From Pseudomonas sp. N40(2020) (GTDB lineage Bacteria; Pseudomonadota; Gammaproteobacteria; Pseudomonadales; Pseudomonadaceae), in assembly GCF_014472415.1 (NCBI RefSeq), contig NZ_JACSZV010000012.1:54008-118007 (forward strand): a stretch of DNA of 64,000 bases, read 5' to 3'. Positions 16,768 to 28,642 of this stretch are shown here, one piece after another. The translations under genes and the position numbers were made by a program. The stretch's first letter is position 1; each line of letters opens with the position of its first letter. The notes under the pieces were generated by a model that saw only the letters and a list, made by a program, of their open reading frames with translations, searched no databases and was not told where the DNA came from.

Positions 16768-17769
16768 ATGGGTTTGTTAGTCGATGGCCACTGGCAGGAC
16801 AAGTGGTACGAAAGCAGCAAGGACGGCGCGTTCCAGCGCGAACAGGCGCAACGCCGCAACTGGGTCACCGCTGACGGCCAACCTGGCTCTAGCGGTGAAG
16901 GCGGTTTTGCCGCCGAAGCCGGGCGCTATCACCTCTACGTTTCGCTTGCCTGTCCGTGGGCGCATCGCACGCTGATCCTGCGCAAACTCAAAGGCCTGGA
17001 AAGTCTGATCGACGTTTCCGTGGTCAGTTGGTTGATGCTGGAAAACGGCTGGACCTTCGACAAGACTCTCGGCTCGACCGGCGACAAGCTCGATCACTTC
17101 GACTTCATGCACCAGCGCTACACCGCCGACACGCCTGACTACACTGGCCGCGTCACCGTACCGGTGCTGTGGGACAAAAAGCTCAAGCGCATTGTCAGCA
17201 ACGAATCGGCGGAGATCATCCGCATGTTCAACAGCGCGTTTGATGATCTGACTGGCAATGATCTGGACTTCTATCCTGCTCCGCTACGCGGTGAGATTGA
17301 TGCGCTGAACGAGCGAATCTATCCAGCCGTAAACAACGGCGTCTATCGCGCCGGGTTCGCCACGTCACAACAAGCGTATGAGGAAGCGTTCGATGAAGTG
17401 TTTGCCGAACTCGATCACTTGGAGCGGATGCTGGGTGCCAACCGTTATCTGAGTGGTGAATACCTGACTGAAGCGGATATTCGCCTTTTCACCACGATTA
17501 TTCGCTTCGACGCGGTGTATCACGGGCACTTCAAGTGCAACATGCGGCGCATTGCCGATTATCCGAACTTGTCGAACTGGCTGCGTGAGTTGTATCAGTG
17601 GCCGGGGATTGCCGAGACGGTGGATTTCCAGCACATCAAAAATCACTACTACGGCAGCCACAAGACCATCAATCCGACGGGGGTTGTGCCGAAGGGGCCG
17701 GAGCAGGATTTCACTGTGGCTCATGATCGGGCGCGGCTGGGCGGCAAAGGAGTTTGGCAGAGGGGTTAA
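16768..17769 (+). CDS. yqjG: Glutathionyl-hydroquinone reductase (Xi-class GST)
   Basis: This 333-residue cytoplasmic enzyme has catalytic Cys62 in LACPWAHRT, the Xi-class GST signature, and the C-terminal helical domain with EYLTEADIRLFTTIIRFD. It reduces glutathionyl-hydroquinones to hydroquinones, salvaging quinones conjugated with GSH. AGGAGT stands eight bases before MGLLVDGHW, so this start is chosen over the longer frame. Transcribed alone, ending at a strong shared terminator. Confidence 0.94.
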   Translation: MGLLVDGHWQDKWYESSKDGAFQREQAQRRNWVTADGQPGSSGEGGFAAEAGRYHLYVSLACPWAHRTLILRKLKGLESLIDVSVVSWLMLENGWTFDKTLGSTGDKLDHFDFMHQRYTADTPDYTGRVTVPVLWDKKLKRIVSNESAEIIRMFNSAFDDLTGNDLDFYPAPLRGEIDALNERIYPAVNNGVYRAGFATSQQAYEEAFDEVFAELDHLERMLGANRYLSGEYLTEADIRLFTTIIRFDAVYHGHFKCNMRRIADYPNLSNWLRELYQWPGIAETVDFQHIKNHYYGSHKTINPTGVVPKGPEQDFTVAHDRARLGGKGVWQRG

Positions 17770-17780
17770 CAGCTAAAAGC

Positions 17781-17823
17781 AAAAGATCGTCCGAAGGCTC
17801 GGGCCACGATCGGACGATCTTTT
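17781..17823. terminator. Bidirectional terminator between yqjG and cysG
   Basis: AAAAGATCGTCCGA and TCGGACGATCTTTT form a perfect 14-bp stem with a 15-base loop, serving both convergent transcripts. Confidence 0.92.
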
Positions 17824-17831
17824 GATTTAGC

Positions 17832-19226
17832 TCAGACCTGCGCCTGAGCCCCTTCAAACCACGCCAGTTTCTCGCGCAGTTTCACCACTTCGCCGACGAT
17901 CACCAGCGTCGGGGCATGCACTTCATGCTCCGCCACCATTCGCGGCAAATCGGCCAGCGTGCCAGTGAAGACCCGCTGATTGACCGTGGTGCCCTGCTGA
18001 ATCAGTGCCGCCGGGGTATCCGCCGAACGGCCATGCTTGATCAACTGCTCACAGATCACCGGCAAACCCACCAGTCCCATGTAGAACACCAGCGTCTGCG
18101 CCGGAGCGACAAGGTCGGCCCATGGCAGATCGGTGGAACCGTCCTTCAAGTGCCCGGTGACAAAGCGCACTGATTGCGCGTAATCACGGTGGGTCAGCGG
18201 AATCCCGGCATACGCCGCACAACCGCTGGCTGCCGTAATACCCGGCACCACCTGGAATGGAATGCCGTGAGCTGCCAGCTCTTCGATCTCTTCGCCGCCC
18301 CGGCCGAAGATGAACGGATCACCGCCCTTCAACCGCACCACACGCTTGCCGGCCTTGGCCAGATCGACCAGTTGCTGGTTGATCTGATCCTGTGGCACCG
18401 CGTGATCGGCGCGACGCTTGCCGACGTATACCCGCTCGGCATCGCGACGGCACAGGTCAAGAATGGCCGGCGCGACCAAACGGTCGTACAGCACCACATC
18501 CGCTTGTTGCATCAGGCGCAAGGCACGGAAGGTCAACAAATCCGGATCACCCGGCCCTGCTCCCACCAGATACACCTCACCCGTGGTGATGTCGGCCTCG
18601 CCATCGATCTTCGCTTGCAGCAGACGCTCGGCTTCGGCGCCCTGCCCGGCCAGTTGCCGGTCGGCAATCGGGCCTTGGAATACGTCTTCCCAGAACCCGC
18701 GACGTTGCTGCACATCCGGAAACAGGTTTTTCACCTGATTACGGAAACGCGCGGCCAGCCCAGCCAGTTGGCCATAGGTGGAAGGAATCCAGGTTTCAAT
18801 CTTGGCGCGAATCAAGCGCGCCAGCACCGGCGCATCGCCGCCGCTGGAGATTGCGACGATCAGAGGCGAGCGATCGACGATCGCCGGGAAGATCACGCTG
18901 CACAGGGCAGGTGCGTCGACCACGTTGACCGGCACGCAACGCCGATGAGCATCGGTGGAAACCTGGGCGTTCAGCGTTTCGTCATCGGTGGCGGCAATGA
19001 TCAGCACGCAACCATCCATATCCGCCTCAACGTAACCGCGCAACAGACACTCGCCACCACTGGCGACAACCAATTCACGCAGTTGCGTTTCGATTTCAGG
19101 TGCGACCACCCGCAGCAGAGCACCGGCTTCGGCCAGCAGGCGGGATTTGCGCAAGGCAATTTCCCCCCCACCGACGACCAACACACGACTGCCGCGCAGG
19201 TTGTGAAACAGCGGCAGATATTTCAT
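17832..19226 (-). CDS. cysG: Multifunctional siroheme synthase CysG
   Basis: This 464-residue protein fuses two modules. The N-terminal precorrin-2 dehydrogenase/ferrochelatase has the NAD-binding [17 protein letters not shown] (about residues 15-31). The C-terminal uroporphyrinogen-III methyltransferase has [16 protein letters not shown] (about 222-237), [13 protein letters not shown] and [10 protein letters not shown] for SAM binding. It makes siroheme, the cofactor of sulfite and nitrite reductases. It is the last gene of the ftsK-lolA-rarA-crcB-serS-cysG run; its ATG directly abuts the serS stop. Confidence 0.97.
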   Translation of the reverse strand: MKYLPLFHNLRGSRVLVVGGGEIALRKSRLLAEAGALLRVVAPEIETQLRELVVASGGECLLRGYVEADMDGCVLIIAATDDETLNAQVSTDAHRRCVPVNVVDAPALCSVIFPAIVDRSPLIVAISSGGDAPVLARLIRAKIETWIPSTYGQLAGLAARFRNQVKNLFPDVQQRRGFWEDVFQGPIADRQLAGQGAEAERLLQAKIDGEADITTGEVYLVGAGPGDPDLLTFRALRLMQQADVVLYDRLVAPAILDLCRRDAERVYVGKRRADHAVPQDQINQQLVDLAKAGKRVVRLKGGDPFIFGRGGEEIEELAAHGIPFQVVPGITAASGCAAYAGIPLTHRDYAQSVRFVTGHLKDGSTDLPWADLVAPAQTLVFYMGLVGLPVICEQLIKHGRSADTPAALIQQGTTVNQRVFTGTLADLPRMVAEHEVHAPTLVIVGEVVKLREKLAWFEGAQAQV

Positions 19227-20519
<1,293 letters not shown>

Positions 20520-20522
20520 TTA

Positions 20523-20897
20523 TCAAAGTTTGGTCAAGGACAGGCCAGCCCACGTCGCGAGCAGCCCGCCGAATACGCTGAGTGCCGCATAGCCCAGGGC
20601 CAGTAACACTTGCCCGCTTTCCAGCAGGCGCACCGTATCCAGTGAAAAGGATGAAAAAGTCGTCAGCCCCCCGAGGAAGCCGACCATCAACCCGGCACGC
20701 ACCTCGATCGGTACTTCCGGGCGTATCAAAAACAGGCCGTACAACACGCCAATCAACAGACAGCCCACGATATTAACGGCCAGCGTCGCCGTATAGAAGT
20801 GCCGAGGCCAATTGGCGTTGACCCAATTGCCGGTGGCGAAGCGCAACAAGGTGCCGGCGATCCCGCCGACGGAGACCGCAACGATCAATGGAATCAC
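20523..20897 (-). CDS. crcB: Fluoride ion exporter CrcB/Fluc
   Basis: This 124-residue protein has four membrane helices with family landmarks [15 protein letters not shown] and [17 protein letters not shown] (the Phe/Ser track lining the Fluc pore). Fluc channels work as antiparallel dimers that let toxic F- leave the cytoplasm. The start codon is GTG and overlaps the TAG of rarA by one base, so translation is coupled. No fluoride riboswitch is visible upstream; expression depends on the operon. Confidence 0.94.
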   Translation of the reverse strand: MIPLIVAVSVGGIAGTLLRFATGNWVNANWPRHFYTATLAVNIVGCLLIGVLYGLFLIRPEVPIEVRAGLMVGFLGGLTTFSSFSLDTVRLLESGQVLLALGYAALSVFGGLLATWAGLSLTKL

Positions 20898-22222
20898 TAT
20901 TTTCTCCGCTGCCGAGGGCTTAAACGGTCAAGTTGGGCGAGGTGGTTGAGTTTCTCGCCGATCTTCAATTCCAGGCCGCGCGGCACTGGTTGATAGAACG
21001 GAATCGGCTCGAGCTCTTCCGGGAAATAGTCTTCGCCGGCAGCATAAGCATCCGGCTCATCGTGGGCATAACGGTATTCGTCGCCGTAACCCAGTTGTTT
21101 CATCAGTTTGGTCGGCGCGTTGCGCAGGTGCAGCGGGACTTCCAGCGAGCCATTTTCTGCGGCGGCGCGCAATGCAGTCTTGAACCCCATGTACACCGCA
21201 TTGCTTTTTGGCGCGCAGGCCAGATACGTGATGGCCTGCGCCACGGCCAACTCGCCTTCCGGGCTGCCGAGGCGCTCCTGCACTTCCCACGCTGCCAGAC
21301 ACAGGCTCAGCGCACGCGGGTCGGCGTTGCCGATGTCTTCGCTGGCCATGCGCACTACGCGCCGGGCCAGGTACAGCGGATCGCAACCACCATCGATCAT
21401 CCGCGCGAACCAGTACAGCGCGCCGTCAGGATTGGAGCCGCGCACCGATTTGTGCAAAGCGGAAATCTGGTCATAGAACGCTTCGCCGCCCTTGTCGAAA
21501 CGCCGACGGGTGTCGCCGAGCAGACTTTGCAGAAGCTCGGTACCGATCTCGCTATCGTCTTCGGCCAGGTCCGAGGCGTTCTCCAGCAGATTGAGCAAGC
21601 GCCGACCATCGCCATCGGCGGCGGACAGCAGCATCTGAAAGCCTTCGTCGTTCAACCTCAGGTTGCGCTTGCCCAGGCCGCGCTCTTCGGTCAGCGCGCG
21701 ATGCACCAGTTTGCGTAACGCCGCTTCGTCGAGGCTTTTCAGCACATAGACACGGGCTCGCGACAACAAAGCGTTGTTCAGTTCGAACGAAGGGTTTTCG
21801 GTGGTCGCGCCGATGAAGATCAGCGTGCCGTCTTCAACGTAGGGCAGGAACGCGTCCTGCTGGGATTTGTTGAAACGGTGCACTTCATCGACGAACAAAA
21901 TGGTGCGCTTGCCGTACTGGCCGGCCTGCTGCTTGGCGATTTCAACGGCCTGACGGATCTCTTTGACCCCGGCGAGGACCGCCGAGACCGTTTCGAAGTG
22001 TGCATCCGAGACTTCTGCCAACAACCGCGCCAACGTGGTCTTGCCCACGCCCGGCGGGCCCCAGAAGATCATCGAATGCAGGGCACCCTGCTCCAGCGCC
22101 TCACGCAGGGGCTTGCCGCGAGCGAGCACGTGCTCCTGACCGACGTACTCATCCAGATTGGTCGCACGCAAACGCGCGGCCAGCGGCTGGGCAATCGGTG
22201 CACTGCGAAACAGATCCATCAC
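20897..22222 (-). CDS. rarA: Replication-associated recombination protein A (AAA+ ATPase)
   Basis: This 441-residue protein has Walker [10 protein letters not shown] (Lys61), Walker [12 protein letters not shown], and the MgsA/RarA C-terminal tetramerisation region with [12 protein letters not shown]. RarA acts at stalled replication forks with SSB and RecA. An adjacent second Met codon is an alternative start. It sits between lolA and crcB, the order known in other pseudomonads. Confidence 0.95.
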   Translation of the reverse strand: MMDLFRSAPIAQPLAARLRATNLDEYVGQEHVLARGKPLREALEQGALHSMIFWGPPGVGKTTLARLLAEVSDAHFETVSAVLAGVKEIRQAVEIAKQQAGQYGKRTILFVDEVHRFNKSQQDAFLPYVEDGTLIFIGATTENPSFELNNALLSRARVYVLKSLDEAALRKLVHRALTEERGLGKRNLRLNDEGFQMLLSAADGDGRRLLNLLENASDLAEDDSEIGTELLQSLLGDTRRRFDKGGEAFYDQISALHKSVRGSNPDGALYWFARMIDGGCDPLYLARRVVRMASEDIGNADPRALSLCLAAWEVQERLGSPEGELAVAQAITYLACAPKSNAVYMGFKTALRAAAENGSLEVPLHLRNAPTKLMKQLGYGDEYRYAHDEPDAYAAGEDYFPEELEPIPFYQPVPRGLELKIGEKLNHLAQLDRLSPRQRRK

Positions 22223-22272
22223 GTACCGTTGAAACCTCGGTTATTACGATTTTTCAGACATGTAGGAAAACC

Positions 22273-22302
22273 TGTGGTGAGGGGATTTATCCCCTCACCA
22301 CA
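22273..22302. repeat. Perfect palindromic repeat between lolA and rarA
   Basis: TGTGGTGAGGGG and CCCCTCACCACA form a 12-bp stem with a 6-base ATTTAT loop. This GTGG-GAGGGG palindrome is another common intergenic repeat class of this group. On the minus strand it is followed by a short TTTT, so it may attenuate read-through from lolA into rarA. Confidence 0.75.
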
Positions 22303-22327
22303 AAAGCCCCATCACAGAGCCTATGCG

Positions 22328-22948
22328 TTATTCCTGGATAACGTCAGCGCCCTTCGGGATATCGAACTTGAACTTCGACGCTGGAACCGGCTCGTTGGCC
22401 TTCACCCCGGTGAACAGGATGTTGGTGCGCTGACCGACGCTGTCGATCAGTTGCATGTCATTGAGCAGACCGTTGCGGAACGACAGGCGCAGGTTGTCGA
22501 ACAGGGTATCCTTGGTTTTCGGCTTGAGGGTGAAGTCGATCACGCCGCCCGCCTCTTTCGCGCTGATGTCGAAGCTCTGGCTGATCTTCGACACATCACC
22601 GGACAGCAGCAGCGCCGGGGTCTGGGTCAGACGCTCGTCGAGCTTCTTGATGGTTGCCTGTTCCAGATCCGGGTCCCACAGGGTGACTTTCTTGCCATCG
22701 GAGACCATGGTCTGCTCGGCCGGCGCATTGGTGTGCCAGTAGAACAGGCCCGGACGCTGCAAGGTCATGTCGCCAGTGGTTTCCTGCAACTGAGTACCGC
22801 TGCCGTCGAGGGTCAGCTGCGAGAAGTTCGCGCTCAGGGTCTTGGATGTTTCAAGCAATTGGGTCAGACGAGCCACGTCCTTGTCATCGGCGTGGGCCGT
22901 GAGTGTGGTCAAAGCAAGTACTGGCAGCAGCATGCGGATAAGACGCAT
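22328..22948 (-). CDS. lolA: Outer-membrane lipoprotein carrier protein LolA
   Basis: This 206-residue periplasmic protein has a Sec signal peptide ([20 protein letters not shown]). The mature sequence has the LolA barrel features [21 protein letters not shown] and [21 protein letters not shown], where the Arg and Trp line the acyl-binding cavity. It shuttles lipoproteins from LolCDE to LolB, and this genome segment encodes several such lipoproteins. It is the second gene after ftsK, 66 bp downstream. Confidence 0.97.
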   Translation of the reverse strand: MRLIRMLLPVLALTTLTAHADDKDVARLTQLLETSKTLSANFSQLTLDGSGTQLQETTGDMTLQRPGLFYWHTNAPAEQTMVSDGKKVTLWDPDLEQATIKKLDERLTQTPALLLSGDVSKISQSFDISAKEAGGVIDFTLKPKTKDTLFDNLRLSFRNGLLNDMQLIDSVGQRTNILFTGVKANEPVPASKFKFDIPKGADVIQE

Positions 22949-23014
22949 GGGAGTCCTCTTGAATACTCGTGGGAAAGCGGCGGCACATCATTGTCCCGCC
23001 TGTTGCTTTTGGGG

Positions 23015-25423
23015 TCAGTCGCGTACCGGGCCGGGAGCCAGGACTTCACGCGAACCGTTGGTGTTCATTGATGTGACGACGCCAGCCATTTCCATGGCTT
23101 CGATCATCCGTGCGGCACGGTTGTAGCCGATCTTCAGCTTGCGCTGCACCGCGGAGATCGAAGCCCTACGGCTTTCCAGTACAAACTGCACGGCTTCGTC
23201 ATACAGCGCATCGGCTTCAGGATCATCGCCGTCGCCACCACCGCTGCTGCCTTCAAAGCCGCTGCCGGCCTCTTCGACACCGTTAAGAATGTCATCGTTG
23301 TATTCCGGTGCGCCGCGCAGTTTCCAAGCCTCGACTACACGGTGAACTTCTTCGTCGGAAACGAACGCGCCGTGAACCCGGATCGGCAGGCTGGTGCCCG
23401 GTGGCATGTAGAGCATGTCACCGTGGCCGAGCAATTGTTCGGCGCCACCCTGGTCGATAATGGTCCGCGAGTCGATCTTGCTCGACACCTGGAACGCCAT
23501 TCGGGTCGGAATGTTGGCCTTGATCAGACCGGTGATCACGTCCACCGATGGCCGCTGGGTCGCAAGGATCAAGTGAATACCCGCCGCCCGCGCCTTCTGT
23601 GCGATACGGGCGATCAGTTCTTCAACCTTCTTGCCGACGATCATCATCATGTCGGCGAATTCGTCGACGACCACGACGATGGTCGGCAGCTTCTGCAACA
23701 GCGGCGCTTCGTCGTGAATGCTTTCGCGTTTGTACAGCGGATCGCTCAATGGCTCGCCGGCGTCCTGGGCTTCCTTGACCTTGGCGTTGAAGCCGGACAG
23801 GTTACGCACGCCCATCTTCGCCATCAGCTTGTAGCGACGCTCCATCTCGGCGACGCTCCAGCGCAGGGCGTTGGCGGCGTCCTTCATGTCGGTCACCACC
23901 GGGCACAGCAGGTGCGGAATGCCTTCGTAGATCGACAGCTCCAACATTTTCGGGTCGATCATGATCAGCTTGGCGTCTTCCGGGCCGGACTTGAACAGGA
24001 TCGACAGGATCATCGCGTTCACGCCCACCGACTTACCGGAACCGGTCGTACCCGCCACCAGCAAGTGCGGCATCTTCGCCAGATCGGTAATAACCGGTTT
24101 GCCGCCGATGTCGTGGCCCAAAGCCAAAGTGACCGGCGACTTGAAGTTGTCGTACTCGGGGGTCGACAGCACTTCGGAGAAACGCACGATCTGCCGGTCT
24201 TCGTTCGGGATCTCGATACCGACCGTGGTCTTGCCCGGAATCACCTCGACCACACGCACACTGGTCACGGCCAGGGAGCGCGCGAGGTCCTTCGCGAGGT
24301 TGGAAATGCGACTGACTTTTACGCCGGCGGCAGGCTGGATTTCGTAACGGGTAATCACCGGGCCCGGGTGAATCGAATCCACCGTGACCTCGACACCGAA
24401 CTCCTTGAGCTTGATCTCCAGCAAGTGGCCGACCGCAGCCAGAGACTCCGGCGAGTAATTGAGTTGTTTCTTTTCCGCAGGATCGAGGATCGAGATCGGT
24501 GGCAAGGTACCTTCCACAGCGCTGTCGACGAACAGCGGTGCCTGCTTCTCTTTCTGTACGCGCTTGCTCGGCTCCGGCGCCTTGACGGGAGCCGGTGCAA
24601 TAACCGGCGGCACCTGCTTCTCGCGGTCGGACATGTGCTTGCTCAGGGCCTGCTCACGTTCGATCAGGCGCTCCTTGACCTTGGCCTGCTCGCGCTTGTC
24701 GGTGACAGTCGGTGCGACCACATCGTGCACGCGGTCATCGACTTCACGCAGTTGCGCCACCAGTTGCTTGCGTTCGGTACGCGCTGACCACCAGCGGTTG
24801 AGCGCGCCCTGGAACAGTTCGAACAGATCGAGGGTGATCTTGCCGGTGATGTCCATCACCTTGAACCACGACAGATCGGTGAATACGGTCAGGCCGAACA
24901 GGAACAGCGCAATGAACAGCAATGTGCTGCCCTGAATGTTCAGCGCGTTTTTGGCCAGATCGCCAAGACTTTCGCCCAACGCACCACCCGCGCCGGCCGG
25001 CAGACCGGTGGCGGCGTGAAAATGAATATGCGCCAGCGCAGCGCCAGACAGCACCAAAAACACCAGACCGATCAGGCGCCAGGAAAACAGCCAGCCGCTC
25101 CACTGCCACGGTTCGTGGCGTTGGCGGAAGATCTGGTATGCCTTGATCGCCAGCAGCAACGGGAAGATATAGGCGAAATAGCCGAGCACCATGAACAAAA
25201 TGTCGGCGCTGTAGGAGCCCGCCGGGCCGCCGAAATTCTGCACGTCGTCGATCTTGCTGTTGTGGCTCCAGCCCGGGTCGTCCTTGCCGTAGGTCAGCAA
25301 GGCCATCATCAGGAACAGGCACAAGGCGCCGATGGCGATCAATGCACCTTCCTTGAGTCGGTAGTGCAACTGCTGCCGCCAGAGCGGAACGACTGTTTTT
25401 GGTGCTTCGGTGGATTTCTTCAA
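23015..25423 (-). CDS. ftsK: DNA translocase FtsK
   Basis: This 802-residue protein has four N-terminal membrane helices (between about residues 28 and 178), a charged linker, and the RecA-like motor with Walker [14 protein letters not shown] (about 454-466). The C-terminal winged-helix gamma domain binds KOPS and activates XerCD at dif. It couples division to terminus segregation. The frame is open 21 codons upstream, but a TTG start (LKKSTEAPK) has AGGAAAAG at the right distance and matches the usual Pseudomonas N terminus, so TTG is chosen. Confidence 0.95.
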   Translation of the reverse strand: MKKSTEAPKTVVPLWRQQLHYRLKEGALIAIGALCLFLMMALLTYGKDDPGWSHNSKIDDVQNFGGPAGSYSADILFMVLGYFAYIFPLLLAIKAYQIFRQRHEPWQWSGWLFSWRLIGLVFLVLSGAALAHIHFHAATGLPAGAGGALGESLGDLAKNALNIQGSTLLFIALFLFGLTVFTDLSWFKVMDITGKITLDLFELFQGALNRWWSARTERKQLVAQLREVDDRVHDVVAPTVTDKREQAKVKERLIEREQALSKHMSDREKQVPPVIAPAPVKAPEPSKRVQKEKQAPLFVDSAVEGTLPPISILDPAEKKQLNYSPESLAAVGHLLEIKLKEFGVEVTVDSIHPGPVITRYEIQPAAGVKVSRISNLAKDLARSLAVTSVRVVEVIPGKTTVGIEIPNEDRQIVRFSEVLSTPEYDNFKSPVTLALGHDIGGKPVITDLAKMPHLLVAGTTGSGKSVGVNAMILSILFKSGPEDAKLIMIDPKMLELSIYEGIPHLLCPVVTDMKDAANALRWSVAEMERRYKLMAKMGVRNLSGFNAKVKEAQDAGEPLSDPLYKRESIHDEAPLLQKLPTIVVVVDEFADMMMIVGKKVEELIARIAQKARAAGIHLILATQRPSVDVITGLIKANIPTRMAFQVSSKIDSRTIIDQGGAEQLLGHGDMLYMPPGTSLPIRVHGAFVSDEEVHRVVEAWKLRGAPEYNDDILNGVEEAGSGFEGSSGGGDGDDPEADALYDEAVQFVLESRRASISAVQRKLKIGYNRAARMIEAMEMAGVVTSMNTNGSREVLAPGPVRD

Positions 25424-25926
25424 AACGCTACTTTTCCTGCGCCCGAGGCGCGTCCATCTATTGAATGACGATAAAAAACTGCCCAATCCAGGCAGGTAAA
25501 AAAGTTGAAGGGCACAACAGAGACTACTTTTAACACTGTGCTGCCGATTTTATAAATACAGCTACAAACACGGCGCGCAGCGAATATTCTGTAACAGCCC
25601 GGCATTGTACGGGTTTGTGCGTCTGATGCCATGCTTCAAAGCCCAGTGTTGAGCATAGCCAAGCGTACAAAACCTGTGCGGCAATTTGAGCATGCATTAC
25701 CTTTTGTGACAAAGGCTTATGAGGTGTATTTGATGAACGTAGCGAAGCATTGCCAGGCCGGTTGCAAGCCAGCCCGCAGCGCTCGCTTACGACCGCAACA
25801 AGCTCACCAAGTTGCAGCCCTGCCTGCGTCAAGCAGGATCGGCACGACATTCGTGTCATTTAACGGCACACTTTAGCGCGGGCCGAACAGCCCGCACCGC
25901 CCTCCCCTTCCGCAAGCCTGGATGCC
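25424..25926. other. Intergenic region between divergent ftsK and aat
   Basis: About 500 bp must hold the promoters of both ftsK (minus) and aat (plus). AT-rich stretches such as TTTATAAATACA near 25546 are candidate -10 regions for ftsK, but no complete promoter stands out. A CTG-N10-CAG LexA box was looked for and not found. P. aeruginosa carries trxB1 here as I recall; no trxB remnant is visible. Confidence 0.5.
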
Positions 25927-26607
25927 ATGCTGACTTGGTTACAACGCAACTCCCTGACTTTTCCGCCGCTGGAAAAGGCCATGCGCGACCCCAATGGATT
26001 GCTCGCCGCCGGCGGCGACTTGTCCGCCGATCGCCTGATTCAGGCTTATCGCCATGGCTGCTTCCCCTGGTTTTCCGAAGGCCAGCCGATTCTGTGGTGG
26101 TCGCCTGACCCACGCACCGTACTGTTTCCCGACGAACTGCATGTTTCGCGCAGCCTGGGCAAATTGCTGCGCCAGCAACGCTACCAAGTAACCTTCGATC
26201 AGGACTTCGACGCAGTGATCCGCGCCTGCGCCGCGCCACGGGATTACGCCGACGGCACCTGGATCACTGAAGCCATGCAGGATGCTTACGTAGAGTTGCA
26301 CCGGCGCGGCTTCGCCCATTCTGTGGAAGTCTGGGATGAGGGCGAACTGGTCGGCGGCCTGTACGGGCTGGCGATGGGGCAGTTATTTTTCGGTGAGTCG
26401 ATGTTCAGCCGTGCCGACAATGCCTCCAAATACGGCTTTGCCACGCTGGTGCGACACCTGCAAGACTCGGGCTTCGTGCTGATTGATTGCCAGATGCCGA
26501 CCGATCATCTGCACAGTCTCGGCGCCCGGGCGATTCCCCGCCTCGAGTTCGCCGACTATCTGGCCCGACACCTGGATCAACCCAGTCGTGCCACTTGGGT
26601 TTGCTGA
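25927..26607 (+). CDS. aat: Leucyl/phenylalanyl-tRNA--protein transferase
   Basis: This 226-residue enzyme shows the family landmarks [42 protein letters not shown] and [19 protein letters not shown]. It transfers Leu or Phe from tRNA to N-terminal Lys or Arg, creating N-degrons read by ClpS. It is followed 57 bp later by ate, and clpA-clpS are encoded 2 kb away, so the tagging and reading machinery are linked. Confidence 0.97.
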   Translation: MLTWLQRNSLTFPPLEKAMRDPNGLLAAGGDLSADRLIQAYRHGCFPWFSEGQPILWWSPDPRTVLFPDELHVSRSLGKLLRQQRYQVTFDQDFDAVIRACAAPRDYADGTWITEAMQDAYVELHRRGFAHSVEVWDEGELVGGLYGLAMGQLFFGESMFSRADNASKYGFATLVRHLQDSGFVLIDCQMPTDHLHSLGARAIPRLEFADYLARHLDQPSRATWVC

Positions 26608-26664
26608 GCGACTTTTGCGCGCGTGGCTTACACTTAATTCACCAGCTTATCCCGAGGGTTGATC

Positions 26665-27372
26665 ATGACCGAGTTGGCGCGCTTGAAGTTCTATGCCACT
26701 CAACCTCACTCTTGCAGTTATCTGCCCGAGGAGCAGGCCACGACCCTGTTTCTCGACCCGAGCCAGCCCATGGATGTGCATGTCTACGCAGACCTGTCGG
26801 AAATGGGCTTTCGTCGCAGCGGCGACCATCTGTATCGGCCTCATTGCCAGAACTGCAATGCGTGCGTGCCTGCGCGCATTCCGGTGTCGCAGTTCATTCC
26901 CAATCGCCAGCAGAAGCGCATTTTCAGGCGCAACACCGATTTGCAGGTCCGCCCGGCGAAACCCCAGTTCAGTGAAGAATATTTCGATCTGTACCAGCGC
27001 TATATCGAACAGCGCCACGCCGACGGCGACATGTACCCGCCGAGCCGTGATCAATTTTCGACTTTTCTGGTACGCGACCTGCCCTTCTCCCGTTTCTACG
27101 AGTTCCGTCTCGACGGACGGTTGCTGGCCGTAGCGGTGACCGATTTACTGCCTAACGGCTTGTCGGCGGTCTACACGTTTTACGAACCGGCCGAAGAACG
27201 CCGTAGCCTGGGACGCTTTGCCATTCTTTGGCAAATTGCCGAGAGCCAGCGCCTCGGGCTTGAGGCGGTTTACCTGGGTTACTGGATCAAGAACTGCAAA
27301 AAGATGAACTACAAGACGCAATATCGCCCCATCGAACTGCTGATTAATCAGCGCTGGGTGATCCTGAACTAA
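26665..27372 (+). CDS. bpt: Aspartate/glutamate leucyltransferase (Bpt, ATE-type arginyltransferase homologue)
   Basis: This 235-residue protein has the N-terminal Cys-rich motif [15 protein letters not shown] (about residues 60-74) and the C-terminal GNAT-like domain with [19 protein letters not shown]. Bacterial Bpt enzymes attach Leu to N-terminal Asp and Glu, feeding the ClpS pathway. The ATG two codons after an in-frame TTG is chosen. Some annotations call it ate (arginyltransferase). Confidence 0.95.
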   Translation: MTELARLKFYATQPHSCSYLPEEQATTLFLDPSQPMDVHVYADLSEMGFRRSGDHLYRPHCQNCNACVPARIPVSQFIPNRQQKRIFRRNTDLQVRPAKPQFSEEYFDLYQRYIEQRHADGDMYPPSRDQFSTFLVRDLPFSRFYEFRLDGRLLAVAVTDLLPNGLSAVYTFYEPAEERRSLGRFAILWQIAESQRLGLEAVYLGYWIKNCKKMNYKTQYRPIELLINQRWVILN

Positions 27373-27390
27373 ACCCAAACCCTAAACCCC

Positions 27391-27420
27391 TTGGCGTAAA
27401 CCCCATTTTTCGGGCACAAT
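27391..27420 (+). promoter_or_regulatory. Candidate infA promoter
   Basis: TTGGCG and CACAAT are spaced 18 bp, ending 64 bp upstream of the infA ATG. Matches are 4/6 and 4/6. It begins just after the bpt stop, so infA is likely an independent transcript. Confidence 0.4.
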
Positions 27421-27484
27421 GCACGCCGCTTTTGCCTGGCGCAGTTGCACCGGGCCATTCATTGGATACCGAGGGCTTTACTGC

Positions 27485-27703
27485 ATGTCGAAAGAAGACA
27501 GCTTCGAAATGGAAGGCACTGTCGTCGACACCCTGCCCAACACCATGTTTCGTGTGGAGTTGGAAAATGGGCACGTCGTAACCGCGCATATTTCCGGCAA
27601 GATGCGCAAGAACTACATTCGTATTCTTACCGGTGACAAAGTGCGCGTCGAGCTGACGCCCTATGACTTGAGCAAAGGGCGCATTACTTACCGCGCTCGT
27701 TAA
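27485..27703 (+). CDS. infA: Translation initiation factor IF-1
   Basis: This 72-residue single OB-fold protein ([20 protein letters not shown] ...) is near-identical in pattern to IF-1 of other proteobacteria. It occupies the ribosomal A site during 30S initiation with IF-2 and IF-3. Small essential gene of standard length, followed at once by a strong terminator. Confidence 0.98.
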
Positions 27704-27717
27704 TCAAGTCAATACAA

Positions 27718-27747
27718 AACGCCCGGCTTTGCCGGGCGTTTTTGTTT
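27718..27747 (+). terminator. infA terminator
   Basis: AACGCCCGGC/GCCGGGCGTT stem with a short TTT loop, then a T-run. Confidence 0.92.
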
Positions 27748-27777
27748 GTCTGCGGTTTAGGGTTTTCGTTTTTTTTT

Positions 27778-28024
27778 GGGGGGGCATATCCGTTGCTGCG
27801 GGTGCTGCCGCTGGCGGTTTCGCTCTTACAGCGAGTCCCTTTTTCAAACGCCAAAAAGGAACCAAAAGGCTTTTGCCCCGGCGTACGGCACTTCGCTGAG
27901 GCTCAGTGTTCCCTCGCTACGGTGTCCATCCGGGGGCATCGCCTACGGTTTGCTTCGCTGCACCTCCTCTCGATGTGTGCGGCTTCGCTGCACGGCGCTA
28001 CGCGCCTAACCCCCGGATGAACAC
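27778..28024. repeat. Intergenic repeat, left copy of an inverted pair
   Basis: About 247 bp beginning GGGGCATATCCGTTGCTGCGG (split: GGGGCATATCC then GTTGCTGCGG) and ending CCCCCGGATGA. Its reverse complement recurs at 28345-28586 with many substitutions but shared blocks, including GTTTGCTTCGCTGCACCTCC and CAAACGCC. It is preceded by a T9G7 homopolymer junction. Open frames inside it are artefacts of the repeat. Confidence 0.75.
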
Positions 28025-28074
28025 CTTCGCTCGGCCTTCCGAAGGGGCAAAAGATCAAAAGCCAGATCAAAAGT

Positions 28075-28223
28075 CCCTCACCCTAGCCCTCTCCCGGAGG
28101 GAGAGGGAACTGACCGAGTTGTTTGGCTGACATACATCGACGTGCGATACCGAGTTGAACTCAGGCTTTGAAAAGCACACAAATCGGCCCCCTCTCCTTC
28201 CGGGAGAGGGCTGGGGTGAGGGG
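28075..28223. repeat. 149-bp palindromic-ended intergenic repeat, copy 1
   Basis: The ends are CCCTCACCCTAGCCCTCTCC and its near-perfect reverse complement GAGAGGGCTGGGGTGAGGG. The core contains ACATCGAC and ACCGAGT blocks shared with copy 2 at 62301-62450. The type is widespread in Pseudomonas intergenic DNA. Confidence 0.8.
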
Positions 28224-28344
28224 CAAATCCACCACAAAATCCAAAGCCGACCACACTGTGCTCCTCACCACTCAACAGGATGAGCGTTAGCTAGGCTGCA
28301 GATCTTGATCTTGATCCACGGGCGACGTCGGCAGGCTGAGTGGA

Positions 28345-28586
28345 GGGATTGATCCGGGGGTGGGAGCGCAGCGACCGTTTGGCGAAGCCAAACACATCGA
28401 AAGGAGGTGCAGCGAAGCAAACCGGAGGCGATGCCCCCGGATCAATCCCGCAGCGAAGGAACCCGAGCCTAAGCGAGGGCCGTACGTCAGGGTAAAGACC
28501 TTTGGTTACTTTGGGGCGTTTGCCAAAGTGACCCGCCGTAAGGGCGGAACCCTAAGAAGCCGTTACCGCAGCAACGGATATACCCC
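28345..28586. repeat. Intergenic repeat, right copy of the inverted pair
   Basis: This is the inverted counterpart of 27778-28024, ending GCAGCAACGGATATACCCC. Together the two copies flank the 149-bp palindromic element, forming a nested inverted structure between infA and clpA. Confidence 0.75.
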
Positions 28587-28602
28587 AAAAACACCAGACA
28601 AC

Positions 28603-28627
28603 AAAAAGGCGCCCGAGGGCGCCTTTT
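28603..28627 (-). terminator. clpA terminator
   Basis: AAAAGGCGCC/GGCGCCTTTT perfect 10-bp stem with a T-run on the minus strand, 16 bp past the clpA stop. Confidence 0.9.
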
Positions 28628-28642
28628 ACTTACAACCAGCCG

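Noticed and set aside
25487..25926. LexA box or trxB remnant upstream of ftsK
   Set aside because: No CTG-N10-CAG match and no thioredoxin-reductase motif could be found in the gap.
27742..28020. ORFs of 74-92 codons downstream of infA
   Set aside because: They lie wholly within repeated intergenic elements, lack ribosome sites, and correspond to spurious calls typical of such repeats.
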